Of a stretch of 33,110 nt of DNA, positions 25,082-32,120 are shown one piece after another; within the stretch, counting starts at the first letter, position 1; the number at the start of each line of letters is the position of its first letter. The position numbers were made by a program, and so were the translations under genes. Source of the DNA: Bianquea renquensis (GTDB taxonomy: Bacteria > Bacillota > Clostridia > Lachnospirales > Bianqueaceae); NCBI RefSeq assembly GCF_014384895.1, contig NZ_JACRSQ010000034.1, forward strand, positions 1-33,110. Reading direction: 5' to 3'. The notes beneath the pieces were generated by a model, which made no database searches, was not told the origin of the DNA, and saw only the letters and a list, made by a program, of their open reading frames with translations.

Positions 25082-25097
25082 GTTAGTATAAGCTAAC
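25082..25097 (-). promoter_or_regulatory. small dyad between tetR and transporter genes
   Basis: GTTAG-TATAAG-CTAAC is a 5-bp dyad located in the 64-bp gap after tetR. On the minus strand it contains TATACT, a possible -10, but no -35 at correct distance. It might be a second control point that separates regulator and transporter expression. Confidence 0.3.
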
Positions 25098-25118
25098 TCA
25101 TGGACAAAATATTAAGGC

Positions 25119-25736
25119 TCATTTGAACCTTAATATCCCATTCCAACCGTAGTTGAAAAAAGCGGCGATTTCATTTACATATTCAATTGCCCGGTTTCTG
25201 TCCATATCATGGGCCACCGTTTCAAAAACCGCAGTAAAATAGGCACTGGTAATCATGTGGTGCAAATCGTGGCTTACAGTCCCTTCCAGCTTTCCGAGTT
25301 GACGAAGTTTCTCATAATAATCCTCTGTCTGGGTGACTTCAAGTTCCACCAACTCATGAATATAGTTGGCGTATCTGGTTCCTTCAGAAAAGCAAATTAC
25401 CAATTTGAAAGCGTCAAAATTGTCATATATATAATTAATAAAGTAATTTAGGTAATTTGTAGACAATTCGGTGCTTTCTGATGTCTTCTCCGCTGGAATC
25501 AAATCATAATGTGCTTCCTGCGCCGCTTTAAACTGGTTCACAAGAGTGTCCGCAGCTTCTGCCACAAGTGCGTCAAAAAGGGCAGCCTTATCAGGATAAT
25601 ACCGAAACACTGCGCCTGTTGTTAAGCCTGCTGTTTTTGCAATATTGCGAACAGATGCTTTGTTGTATCCCTTTTCAAGAAACTCCGCTTTTGCCAATTC
25701 CAGCAACTGCTGCTTTGTCGCTTCACCCTTTAGCAA
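25119..25736 (-). CDS. TetR-family transcriptional repressor
   Basis: One-component regulator of 205 residues. The N-terminal helix-turn-helix is textbook: LLELAKAEFLEKGYNKASVR, NIAKTAGLTTGAVFRYYPDK at ~8-50. The C-terminal ligand domain is helical and not assignable to a ligand. It starts at TTG 25736 with GAGGGGGTG 5 nt upstream; no ATG or GTG is better placed. It is the first gene of the operon and its promoter is flanked by two identical palindromes, which predicts autoregulation and control of the transporter. The transported molecule, or a related one, is the likely inducer (inference). Confidence 0.92.
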   Translation of the reverse strand: MLKGEATKQQLLELAKAEFLEKGYNKASVRNIAKTAGLTTGAVFRYYPDKAALFDALVAEAADTLVNQFKAAQEAHYDLIPAEKTSESTELSTNYLNYFINYIYDNFDAFKLVICFSEGTRYANYIHELVELEVTQTEDYYEKLRQLGKLEGTVSHDLHHMITSAYFTAVFETVAHDMDRNRAIEYVNEIAAFFNYGWNGILRFK

Positions 25737-25755
25737 ATATTCACCCCCTCAGTCA

Positions 25756-25818
25756 AAAAATAGCACTGCTATTTTTATTATACACAAGAAAGCTGAGTTG
25801 TCAAGATAGCACTGCTAT
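25756..25818 (-). promoter_or_regulatory. tetR operon promoter between twin operators
   Basis: On the minus strand TTGACA (25799-25804) and TATAAT (25777-25782) are both consensus, spacer 16 bp. The palindrome ATAGCA-C-TGCTAT occurs exactly at 25760-25772 (just downstream of -10) and 25806-25818 (just upstream of -35), 46 bp centre to centre. The first copy extends to 10-bp arms with flanking A/T runs. These are very likely TetR operators. Confidence 0.85.
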
Positions 25819-26458
25819 TTTTCCTGCTTTTGCTGGAATAGTAGCCAAAAGTCCTTCTCAAAATTGTAGTATTAGTAGAGGAAGAAATAGAAGGTAGGGT
25901 TTCGATAGCAAGCACAGCAAGCGAGTACCCGCTTGCGATTTTTCGGATTTTCAGGTCCCTTGCCCGAAAATGAAAATGCTTGTTGGGATAATCCCAAACC
26001 CTTATGCGAAATGGAAATGGCGTATGCTATGCCCAACTAAATCCTCGCTGCTTTACCGCCAGACCAAAAATCGTGTCATGGAAATGTGGAAAACTGCCGC
26101 TTGTGCCGATGGAAAACCTATTCACAGTCTATGGAAAAGGACAAGCCCTTTCCCACAAGTCTGCAAACAGGTTTCCCACAGCACCACCAGGGTTGGCAGT
26201 TTACGCACATTCCCACAACGTCTGCTGCTGCAAATATCCATCCTATCCATTCAGGAGAAAGAGGCAGAGTACAGTCTATGCCCTGATTTTACAGCCCATT
26301 TTCAACCCTAATTGATACAGTTTTGATGCGGCAGCATAGATAAAGGGTGTCACGTTTCGTCCCCCCCTTGCCACATCGGAACAGTATAGGAGCAATTCCA
26401 GATCCTTCCATCGGCAAGTCGTATAGCAGCGCAAGCCAGATGATGGAGGATTTGTTGA
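25819..26458. other. 640-bp non-coding stretch of the accessory island
   Basis: No convincing gene was found. A hairpin GCAAGCG-N6-CGCTTGC at 25917-25936 followed by GATTTTT looks like a terminator in + orientation. Overlapping reading frames of 66-113 codons exist at 25970-26315 on the + strand, but they conflict with each other and match nothing I recognise. The word TTCCCACA recurs three times (26150-26157, 26173-26180, 26210-26217). The end of the stretch (around 26385-26458) can be read as SIGKSYSSASQMMEDLLNDP, which resembles the tail of a RelB/DinJ-type antitoxin. Confidence 0.4.
25917..25943 (+). terminator. possible intrinsic terminator
   Basis: A 7-bp perfect stem GCAAGCG / CGCTTGC with a 6-nt loop is followed by GATTTTT. 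No gene is known to feed into it from the left on this strand. Confidence 0.4.
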
Positions 26459-26602
26459 ATGACCCATAATATTAAATCGACTAATCAGTTTAAAAAAGAC
26501 TTAAAAATCATTCATAAGCGCGGGTATAACCTCAATTTGCTTACAGACGGTGATTTGATTTTATATCTCACAAGAACTGGAACTCATAGTGATTTGTTCT
26601 GA
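26459..26602 (+). pseudogene. internally deleted YafQ-type toxin gene
   Basis: A 47-codon frame reads THNIKSTNQFKKDLKIIHKR, GYNLNLLT, then DGDLILYLTRTGTHSDLF. The first part matches the N-terminus of YafQ/RelE-type mRNA interferases (TNQFKKDLK..KRGY.L..L) and the last part matches their exact C-terminus (ELILYLARTGTHSDLF). About 45 central residues, including the catalytic-core strands, are missing, yet the frame is kept. ATG 26459 still has GGAGGA 8 nt upstream, and the end of a possible antitoxin frame overlaps the start, as in intact relB/yafQ pairs. Without the core it should not cleave mRNA. I treat it as a relic, though it may still be translated. Confidence 0.75.
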
Positions 26603-26629
26603 AAAAAACTGAATAACGACACGAAAAAC

Positions 26630-26677
26630 ACCTCCAAAGTTACAGATTTTTATATGTTATCTGTCTACTTTGGAGGT
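26630..26677 (+). repeat. long imperfect inverted repeat
   Basis: ACCTCCAAAGT+ACAGAT (26630-26647, with one extra T) is complementary to ATCTGT+ACTTTGGAGGT (26659-26677, with two extra bases), giving 17 paired bases around an 11-nt loop. It begins 27 bp after the toxin relic. It may be its terminator (no long T tract follows) or a trace of a small mobile repeat. Confidence 0.6.
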
Positions 26678-26682
26678 ATCAT

Positions 26683-26707
26683 ATCACCCTCTGGCAGGGT
26701 GATTTTG
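26683..26707 (+). terminator. intrinsic terminator, 8-bp stem
   Basis: ATCACCCT-CTGGC-AGGGTGAT followed by TTTG. It is near-identical in core (CCCTCTGGC, GGGTGATTTT) to the hairpin on the opposite strand at 18393-18424, at the other edge of the island. Confidence 0.65.
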
Positions 26708-26736
26708 CTTGGGCGTGGATGGGACCTGGAACGAAA

Positions 26737-26982
26737 CTATTGCTTGGCGGCCTGTTCCAGGGCTCTTGCCAGCTGGTCGGGACATGATGTCCCTTTGCCG
26801 CCGCATCGGACGCCCTTTAGGCGCGAGATCGCGTCATCCACGTCCATTCCCTCCACCAGGAGGGATATGCCCTGGGTATTTCCATTGCATCCTCCATGGA
26901 AGGTCACATGGGTGATTTTATGGTCAACAATATCAAAATCAATCTGGCTAGAACAGACACCGCTGGTTTTATAGCGATACAT
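26737..26982 (-). CDS. TSCPD-domain protein (TIGR03905-like)
   Basis: Small protein of 81 residues. The motif GVRCGGKGTSCPDQLARAL at the C-terminus gives the TSCPD domain, otherwise found at the end of class II ribonucleotide reductases; the N-terminal VTFHGGCNGNTQGIS is also conserved in the stand-alone TIGR03905 family. Its role is unknown; cysteines suggest metal or redox binding. AGGAGGTG lies just before the ATG. It is downstream of the lacI-type gene but has its own extended -10 promoter. Confidence 0.9.
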   Translation of the reverse strand: MYRYKTSGVCSSQIDFDIVDHKITHVTFHGGCNGNTQGISLLVEGMDVDDAISRLKGVRCGGKGTSCPDQLARALEQAAKQ

Positions 26983-27001
26983 ACAAACACCTCCTACAGG
27001 A

Positions 27002-27010
27002 ATTATAGCA
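27002..27010 (-). promoter_or_regulatory. extended -10 promoter of the TSCPD gene
   Basis: The minus strand reads TGCTATAAT at 27010-27002, an extended -10 element 20 bp before the start codon. The -35 region is T-rich and weak. Confidence 0.6.
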
Positions 27011-27042
27011 GATTCGTGGAAAAAAGAAAAGGAAAAGATGCG

Positions 27043-28077
27043 CTAGAGAGTGCGAACCGAGTCCCGCTCCACCAGCGTCGGCTCCAGTGTGATGGAGGAG
27101 TGGGGCTTTTTCGGCTCCTCGATGCTCTCCACCAGCATACGGGTGGAGAGGCTTCCCATGTCGTAGGTGCATTGATCGATGGTGGTCAGGCGGGGAGAGG
27201 AGATTTCAGAGTAGGGAATATTGTCAAAACCGATGAGGGAGACATCCTGGGGAACGGATAGGCCGGCGGACTGGAAAGTCCGAATGGCACCCAGGGCCGT
27301 CATATCATTGACGCAGACATAACCTGTAGGCCGGTCTTCCATGTCGATAAAGTATGTAGCGGCGGCGCGACCGTTCTCAAATTCATAGATCTGTGTATCG
27401 TCCCGTTCTGTCTCTGATAGGCAGATATCCCGGGGAATCTCTGGAATATGATGATCCGCCAGAGCTTGGCGGTATCCTTCTACCATGCGGATACGGCTGG
27501 ATCGATCCAGAGGAGCGCCGATAAAACCGATACGGCGGTGATGATGCTCTATGAGACAGCGGGTCGCCATGTACGCGCCCTTATAGAAATTAAAGCCAAC
27601 TTTCACGCAGTCGATGTTCAAATCCTGTTCCATCAGGATCACTTGGCAACCATGCTCCATGGCGCGGCGGATCGGTTCTGTCTGCTTGCCGATGCTGACT
27701 AACAAAATGCCGCACACTTGCTTAGCCATTAGGGTGTTGATATTTTTTTCTTCAATCTCAGGCTTGCGATACGAGTTGCAGAGAATGGTATTATAGCCCC
27801 GGGCGATTGCTTCGTCGTATACGCCCTGCAACAGGAGGGAATAGTAGGAGTTGGATATATTGGGAATGATGATCCCCAGATCCCGCGATTTCTGAGCCTT
27901 TAAGCTTTTGCCGAGGAGATTGGGCGTATAGTGAAGCTGCCTCGCAGTCTGTAGAACTAATTGCCGTGTCCGCTCGCTGACAGGATAGCCGGAATTGCTG
28001 ACCACCCTGGATACAGTGGCAGGGGAGACGCCGCAGGCCCGGGCAATGTCGTAGATGGTTGCGTTTTTGTCCGACAT
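27043..28077 (-). CDS. LacI-family transcriptional regulator
   Basis: Sugar-responsive repressor of 344 residues. The N-terminal helix-turn-helix and hinge are typical: ATIYDIARACGVSPATVSRV at ~6-25 and YTPNLLGKSLK at ~51-61. The periplasmic-binding-protein-like effector domain follows (GIIIPNISNSYYSLLLQG, then CVNDMTALGAIRTF and SLIGFDNIPYSEISSPRLTT). It starts 4 bp after the NagA-like gene, so the two are co-transcribed, and probably responds to an amino sugar or its phosphate (inference). No clear LacI-type palindrome was found at the upstream promoter, so the operator is not assigned. Confidence 0.93.
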   Translation of the reverse strand: MSDKNATIYDIARACGVSPATVSRVVSNSGYPVSERTRQLVLQTARQLHYTPNLLGKSLKAQKSRDLGIIIPNISNSYYSLLLQGVYDEAIARGYNTILCNSYRKPEIEEKNINTLMAKQVCGILLVSIGKQTEPIRRAMEHGCQVILMEQDLNIDCVKVGFNFYKGAYMATRCLIEHHHRRIGFIGAPLDRSSRIRMVEGYRQALADHHIPEIPRDICLSETERDDTQIYEFENGRAAATYFIDMEDRPTGYVCVNDMTALGAIRTFQSAGLSVPQDVSLIGFDNIPYSEISSPRLTTIDQCTYDMGSLSTRMLVESIEEPKKPHSSITLEPTLVERDSVRTL

Positions 28078-28081
28078 TCCC

Positions 28082-29260
28082 TTACGCCTCAGCGCCTAGC
28101 TCAGAATACAGGATTTGTCCCAGCCCCATGGTAAGCTTAATGGAGATGAAGCCGTCAAAGAGGACAAGATCGGCGTCATAACCGGGCGCCAACCTGCCCT
28201 TGCGCCGGTCTTCCCCGATAACCCGGGCAGGCGTCGTGGAGGCCATGGTAATGGCGTCCTGGAGGGATACGCCCACCTCAACCATCGTCCGGACGAGGCG
28301 ATCCCCCGAGGCTGTGCTGCCGGCAAAGGCCTGCCGGTCCAGGAGCTTCATCACCTGGTCTTCATAGATTGTCTCGACTCCGTTGGCCTGGCGATATACG
28401 GTTCCCTCCTGGATCTGGGAGGCGGAATACTCTAAGCCGTCGCTGATCAGGGAAATTTTATCCGGGCCTTTGCACTTCACAATCAGACGGAGTAAGGCGG
28501 TGGGGAGATGGCGGCCATCTGCGATAATCTGAACGGTCAGTTCATCCTGCAAAAGTCCGGCCTCCACAACGCCAGGAACCCGGTAGCCATTTTTTCGGAT
28601 AACGGATGAGCAGCTGGAGTAGATATGCGTGACGTCGGTATAGCCGTGCTCGATGGCCTTGACAACGGTATCATAGTCCGCATCGGAATGGGCGATGGAA
28701 GGGACAATCCCTGCCTCACGCAGAGTATCCGCCAGCGCCAGCCCGCCTACAGCCTCCGGTGCAGCGCCCATCATGCGGATGCCGTCCCAGGTGTCTAACA
28801 GGGCTCGTACATTCTCTTGGGTGGCTGGCAGAATGCTGTCTTCATTTTGCGCGCCTTTCTGGGAGGGGGAGAGGAAAGGGCCTTCCAGGTGGATGCCCAG
28901 TATACCAGGATATTCTTCCTTCGCCTGGCGGACAGCTTCTATCGCCCGCTGCAAGTGGGAAATGGGGGAAGCCAACGTAGTGGGCAATATGGATGTGACA
29001 CCGTGCTGTGCGTGGGCTTGACACATACGGATAATCTCTTGACTGTTGCAGTCCATGACGCCGTATCCGCCGCCGCCGTGAACATGGAGATCCACAAAGC
29101 CCGGCGCCGCATAAAGTCCCTGGGCATCAATAACAGTTGCGCCGTCGGGAATCTCCACATGATCCTCGATGGCTTCGATCTGGCGGTCCTGAATAACGAT
29201 GACGCCGCTGCGCCTGCAAAGAGGCGTCAGCAGGGTTGCATTTTTAATGAAGGTCAGCAC
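28082..29260 (-). CDS. N-acetylglucosamine-6-phosphate deacetylase-like amidohydrolase
   Basis: Amidohydrolase of 392 residues. Metal and catalytic positions are kept: HVH in DLHVHGGGG near 58-60, Glu in HLEGPFLSP, His in IAHSDADY, His in DVTHIYSS, and Asp in LISDGLE. The end RKGRLAPGYDADLVLFD is standard for NagA. The substrate-site segment after the TH motif is unusual: HIYSSCSSVIRKNGYRVPG instead of the conserved HLFNAM ... REPG, so the substrate may be a different N-acyl sugar phosphate. It starts at GTG 29260 with GAAGGAGT upstream; a long in-frame extension toward 29461 crosses the promoter. No nagB is nearby. It heads the operon with the LacI-type regulator. Confidence 0.85.
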   Translation of the reverse strand: MLTFIKNATLLTPLCRRSGVIVIQDRQIEAIEDHVEIPDGATVIDAQGLYAAPGFVDLHVHGGGGYGVMDCNSQEIIRMCQAHAQHGVTSILPTTLASPISHLQRAIEAVRQAKEEYPGILGIHLEGPFLSPSQKGAQNEDSILPATQENVRALLDTWDGIRMMGAAPEAVGGLALADTLREAGIVPSIAHSDADYDTVVKAIEHGYTDVTHIYSSCSSVIRKNGYRVPGVVEAGLLQDELTVQIIADGRHLPTALLRLIVKCKGPDKISLISDGLEYSASQIQEGTVYRQANGVETIYEDQVMKLLDRQAFAGSTASGDRLVRTMVEVGVSLQDAITMASTTPARVIGEDRRKGRLAPGYDADLVLFDGFISIKLTMGLGQILYSELGAEA

Positions 29261-29299
29261 TATGACCACTCCTTCTCTATCAAGATATGGACTTCTATT

Positions 29300-29328
29300 A
29301 TCATAACAATATTTAACCCAATTGTCAA
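29300..29328 (-). promoter_or_regulatory. consensus promoter of the nagA-like operon
   Basis: On the minus strand TTGACA (29328-29323) and TATGAT (29305-29300) are separated by 17 bp, about 40 bp before the GTG start. No perfect palindrome overlaps it. Confidence 0.75.
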
Positions 29329-29510
29329 TGTGGCTGGCGCTACCACAGACATTCGCATCCGATTGGATCCATTTGAAAGCGCAGGCAGACGCCCTATCCG
29401 GAGAAGCCCGTGCGGAAAATTCTGACCGAAACCAGAAGAATGACAACCTTGCATAAAGCATGATTCCTCCGAAAATTCACATGACAAATTTAGATTTTTC
29501 CTGAAACCTC
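29329..29510. other. divergent intergenic region, upper part
   Basis: This stretch between the nagA-like promoter and the MATE promoter shows no gene on either strand, only an open but unsupported minus-strand frame. The boundary between host-like sequence and the second accessory segment probably falls here. Confidence 0.4.
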
Positions 29511-29541
29511 TTGACTCTACAATCGTTGTAGAGTTTATAAT
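29511..29541 (+). promoter_or_regulatory. MerR-type promoter of the MATE gene
   Basis: TTGACT (29511-29516) and TATAAT (29536-29541) are separated by 19 bp, the overlong spacing typical of promoters activated by MerR proteins through DNA untwisting. The spacer holds a perfect dyad ACTCTACAA-TCG-TTGTAGAGT (29514-29534), the expected regulator site. Confidence 0.88.
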
Positions 29542-29574
29542 GATAGGGTTGACAAATCAAGGAGGTTCCCTTTT

Positions 29575-30945
29575 ATGGAGAAAAATTTGACCAGCGGCAG
29601 CGTATTTAAGAATATTCTTATTTTCTCGCTGCCCTATTTACTTTCGTATCTGCTGCAAACCCTGTACGGCATGGCAGACCTTTACATTATCGGACAGTTC
29701 GGCAGTGTTGCCGATTCTTCCGCTGTTTCCATCGGCTCTCAGGTCATGCATATGCTGACGGTGATGATCGTTGGTCTTGCCATGGGTGCAACAGTTTTTA
29801 TTGGACAGTCTATTGGTGCAGATGACAAAAAGAACGCTGCTAAAGGTATTGGTAACACCGTGACCATCTTTATGGCGGTTTCTGTGGTGCTGACCGTTAT
29901 TTTGGTTGCATTGGTAAAACCTGTAACGATAATTATGTCCACACCTACGGATGCGGTTTCTGGGACGATTGATTACCTGACCATCTGTTTTGTCGGTATT
30001 CCGTTCATTACGGCATACAATGTGATCAGTGCCATTTTCCGTGGCATGGGCGACTCCAAAAGTCCTATGTATTTTATCGCCATTGCCTGTGTAGCTAACA
30101 TTGGGCTGGACTATCTGTTCATGGGGATGTGCCAGTTAGGATCTGCGGGTGCAGCTCTCGGTACAACACTTTCTCAGGCAATCAGCGTGATAGTATCTCT
30201 TGTCGTGATTTTGAAACGGAAAACTGGCATTTCTTTGGCGAAAGCCGACTTCAAGCCCTATCGCCCTGTCATGAATAACATTCTAAAAATCGGTATTCCA
30301 GTTGCCTTACAGGACGGACTGATTCAGATTGCCTTTATCGTCATTACCATCATTGCCAACAACCGAGGACTCAGCGACTCCACCGCAGTTGGTATCGTAG
30401 AAAAGGTAATGAGTTTCCTGTTCCTTGTTCCGTCCTCTATGCTCTCCACCGTTTCCGCTTTGGGCGCACAGAATATCGGTGCGAACAAGCCCAAGCGTGC
30501 AGTAGATACGCTACGCTATGCTGCTTTCCTTGCCGCCGGGTTTGGCTGTGTCGTTGCGGTAGTCATTCAATTTTGGGCAGAGCCGGTGGTATCCCTGTTT
30601 ACCGACGCAACCACCGCAGAGGGCGCAGAGGTTGTTCGCTTGGGTGGTCAATATCTCCGGGGCTATGTATGGGATTGCATTTTTGCTGGTGTGCATTTCT
30701 GTTTCAGCGGATATTTCTGTGCCGTGGGAAAATCCGGCATTTCTTTCCTGCACAACATTATCGCCATTGTCCTTATGCGTATTCCCGGCGTTTACTTGAC
30801 TTCTATGCTGTTCCCCACAACGCTGCTCCCGATGGGATTAGCTACCGCATCCGGCTCCATCATCTCTGTGGTAATTTGTGCCATTGCATTTACGATGCTG
30901 ATGAAGAAAAGCAAACAAAATAGAATTGAGGTTCAGCATGGATAA
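29575..30945 (+). CDS. MATE-family multidrug efflux transporter
   Basis: Twelve-helix Na+/H+-driven drug exporter of 456 residues. The two six-helix halves are visible: the first begins FKNILIFSLPYLLSYLLQTLYG with the MADLYIIGQF motif, the second begins LKIGIPVALQDGLIQ near residue 240. The duplicated pattern and AIFRGMGDSKSPM loop are family hallmarks. AAGGAGGT at 29559-29566 precedes the ATG. It overlaps the MerR-type regulator gene by 8 bp and is read from a MerR-type promoter, so the regulator most likely senses a pump substrate. Codon choice is more AT-rich and CTG/TTC-skewed than the fab cluster by eye, in keeping with transfer. Confidence 0.93.
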   Translation: MEKNLTSGSVFKNILIFSLPYLLSYLLQTLYGMADLYIIGQFGSVADSSAVSIGSQVMHMLTVMIVGLAMGATVFIGQSIGADDKKNAAKGIGNTVTIFMAVSVVLTVILVALVKPVTIIMSTPTDAVSGTIDYLTICFVGIPFITAYNVISAIFRGMGDSKSPMYFIAIACVANIGLDYLFMGMCQLGSAGAALGTTLSQAISVIVSLVVILKRKTGISLAKADFKPYRPVMNNILKIGIPVALQDGLIQIAFIVITIIANNRGLSDSTAVGIVEKVMSFLFLVPSSMLSTVSALGAQNIGANKPKRAVDTLRYAAFLAAGFGCVVAVVIQFWAEPVVSLFTDATTAEGAEVVRLGGQYLRGYVWDCIFAGVHFCFSGYFCAVGKSGISFLHNIIAIVLMRIPGVYLTSMLFPTTLLPMGLATASGSIISVVICAIAFTMLMKKSKQNRIEVQHG

Positions 30946-31783
30946 ACAAAATCTATTTTCCATCGGGGATGTTGCAAAGCTCTTTCATTTGAGTGTAAGC
31001 AGTCTGCGGCATTATGAAGATGTGGGGTTAATTACCCCGGAATACACCGACCCCGACAGCGGCTACCGCTATTACGGAGCAAGGCAATTTGAGGTGCTGA
31101 ACAGTATTCGCTATCTTCGTGCCTTGGATATGCCTTTAACGGAAATTGCCGACTTCCTCGGCAACCGAGATGTGGAGCGTATGGAGGAAAAACTGCTCCT
31201 GCAAAAACAGGCGGTCATTGCTAAGCAGGAGGAATTGAAACGCATTGAGCGGAAAATCGACAATCGCCTGAAAATGATTGCCGATGCCAAAAATTCTGTG
31301 TTTGATACGGTACAACTGACCCACAAAAACAAATGCCGTATGGTTTGGGTAGGCGACTCGCTGAAAATCCGTGGCTTTCTGGACATGGAGGCACCTATAC
31401 GGCGCTTGGAGCAGGAACAGGCGGAGGCGGTGGTTTTTCTTGGCAAGGTAGGCGTCGGCATTGCCCCAGAAAATCTGGAAAGAGGTGTCTTTGACAGCTA
31501 TGACGGTATCTTTCTGATTTTGGACGAGGAAGATCATTTTGAGGGTGAAACCACAGAGATTCCGGAAACCCTCTGCGTATCCATCCGCTTTCACGGTAGC
31601 CACTCAGAAGCCCAGGCACAGTATCAAAAACTGCTTGCCTATATCACGGAAAATAAACTGAAAATCGGAGGTTTTTCCCGGGAGATCACCATGATCGATT
31701 ATGGTCTTACCAATGATCTCAGCAAATTTGTCACAGAGATCAGTATTCCGGTGGAGTGTATCAACCAAATAATTCTATCGTAA
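30938..31783 (+). CDS. MerR-family regulator with GyrI-like ligand domain
   Basis: Regulator of 281 residues. The MerR DNA-binding domain is clear: FSIGDVAKLFHLSVSSLRHY at ~7-26, EDVGLITPEYTDPDSGYRYY, then a long dimer helix (~75-115, KLLLQKQAVIAKQEELKRIE). The remaining ~165 residues resemble the BmrR/GyrI-type drug-binding domain, though no exact ligand residues can be named. The ATG at 30938 follows TTGAGGTT and overlaps the pump stop; the TTG at 30926 has no ribosome site. The gene pair with a 19-bp-spacer promoter makes a self-contained drug-induced efflux unit. Confidence 0.92.
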   Translation: MDKQNLFSIGDVAKLFHLSVSSLRHYEDVGLITPEYTDPDSGYRYYGARQFEVLNSIRYLRALDMPLTEIADFLGNRDVERMEEKLLLQKQAVIAKQEELKRIERKIDNRLKMIADAKNSVFDTVQLTHKNKCRMVWVGDSLKIRGFLDMEAPIRRLEQEQAEAVVFLGKVGVGIAPENLERGVFDSYDGIFLILDEEDHFEGETTEIPETLCVSIRFHGSHSEAQAQYQKLLAYITENKLKIGGFSREITMIDYGLTNDLSKFVTEISIPVECINQIILS

Positions 31784-31834
31784 TTTTCACTTCGTTTTTT
31801 CAAAACATAAGGGCATGGGACTATCCCAAAATAT

Positions 31835-31876
31835 AAAACTGCGCGTTCCGGCTATAAGTCCGGGACGCGCAGTTTT
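31835..31876 (+). terminator. strong bidirectional terminator hairpin
   Basis: AAAACTGCGCGT+CCGG pairs with CCGG+ACGCGCAGTTTT, a 17-bp stem with one T-G wobble and an 8-nt loop. A and T runs at the two ends allow termination in either direction. It lies 52 bp after the MerR-type gene. Confidence 0.8.
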
Positions 31877-32120
31877 CCGGTGTGGGACCCCACCGGATTT
31901 GCTTGCTATTCTCTCGTATTCGTACTCCCGGCCTTACCGCGCCTCCCTCCGAATACCGTTTCCTCATTTCAGCCGCTGATGGGAAGTGATTCCACAGGAA
32001 TTGCTTCCCATCAGCGGTTTCCGCAACTCCGCAGAGTTGCGCAGCCCTCAAAAAGTTTTTACTCCCACCCCCTGTTTTTCCCCGAGAAAATGTCCGTTGT
32101 AAAGTGAAGGAGGGATTCTG
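31877..32120 (+). other. non-coding region with three more stem-loops
   Basis: CCGGTG...CACCGG (31877-31896) is a bulged hairpin. CCGCTGATGGGAAG (31973-31986) pairs with CTTCCCATCAGCGG (32004-32017) and the inner ATTCC-ACA-GGAAT continues the helix through two wobble pairs, giving a 21-bp stem with a 3-nt loop. GCAACTC-CGCA-GAGTTGC (32023-32040) follows 5 nt later. No gene is supported here. Confidence 0.6.

Noticed and set aside
25970..26311. 113-codon + strand frame and overlapping alternatives
   Set aside because: Three frames compete over the same bases, none has a good ribosome site or recognisable motif.
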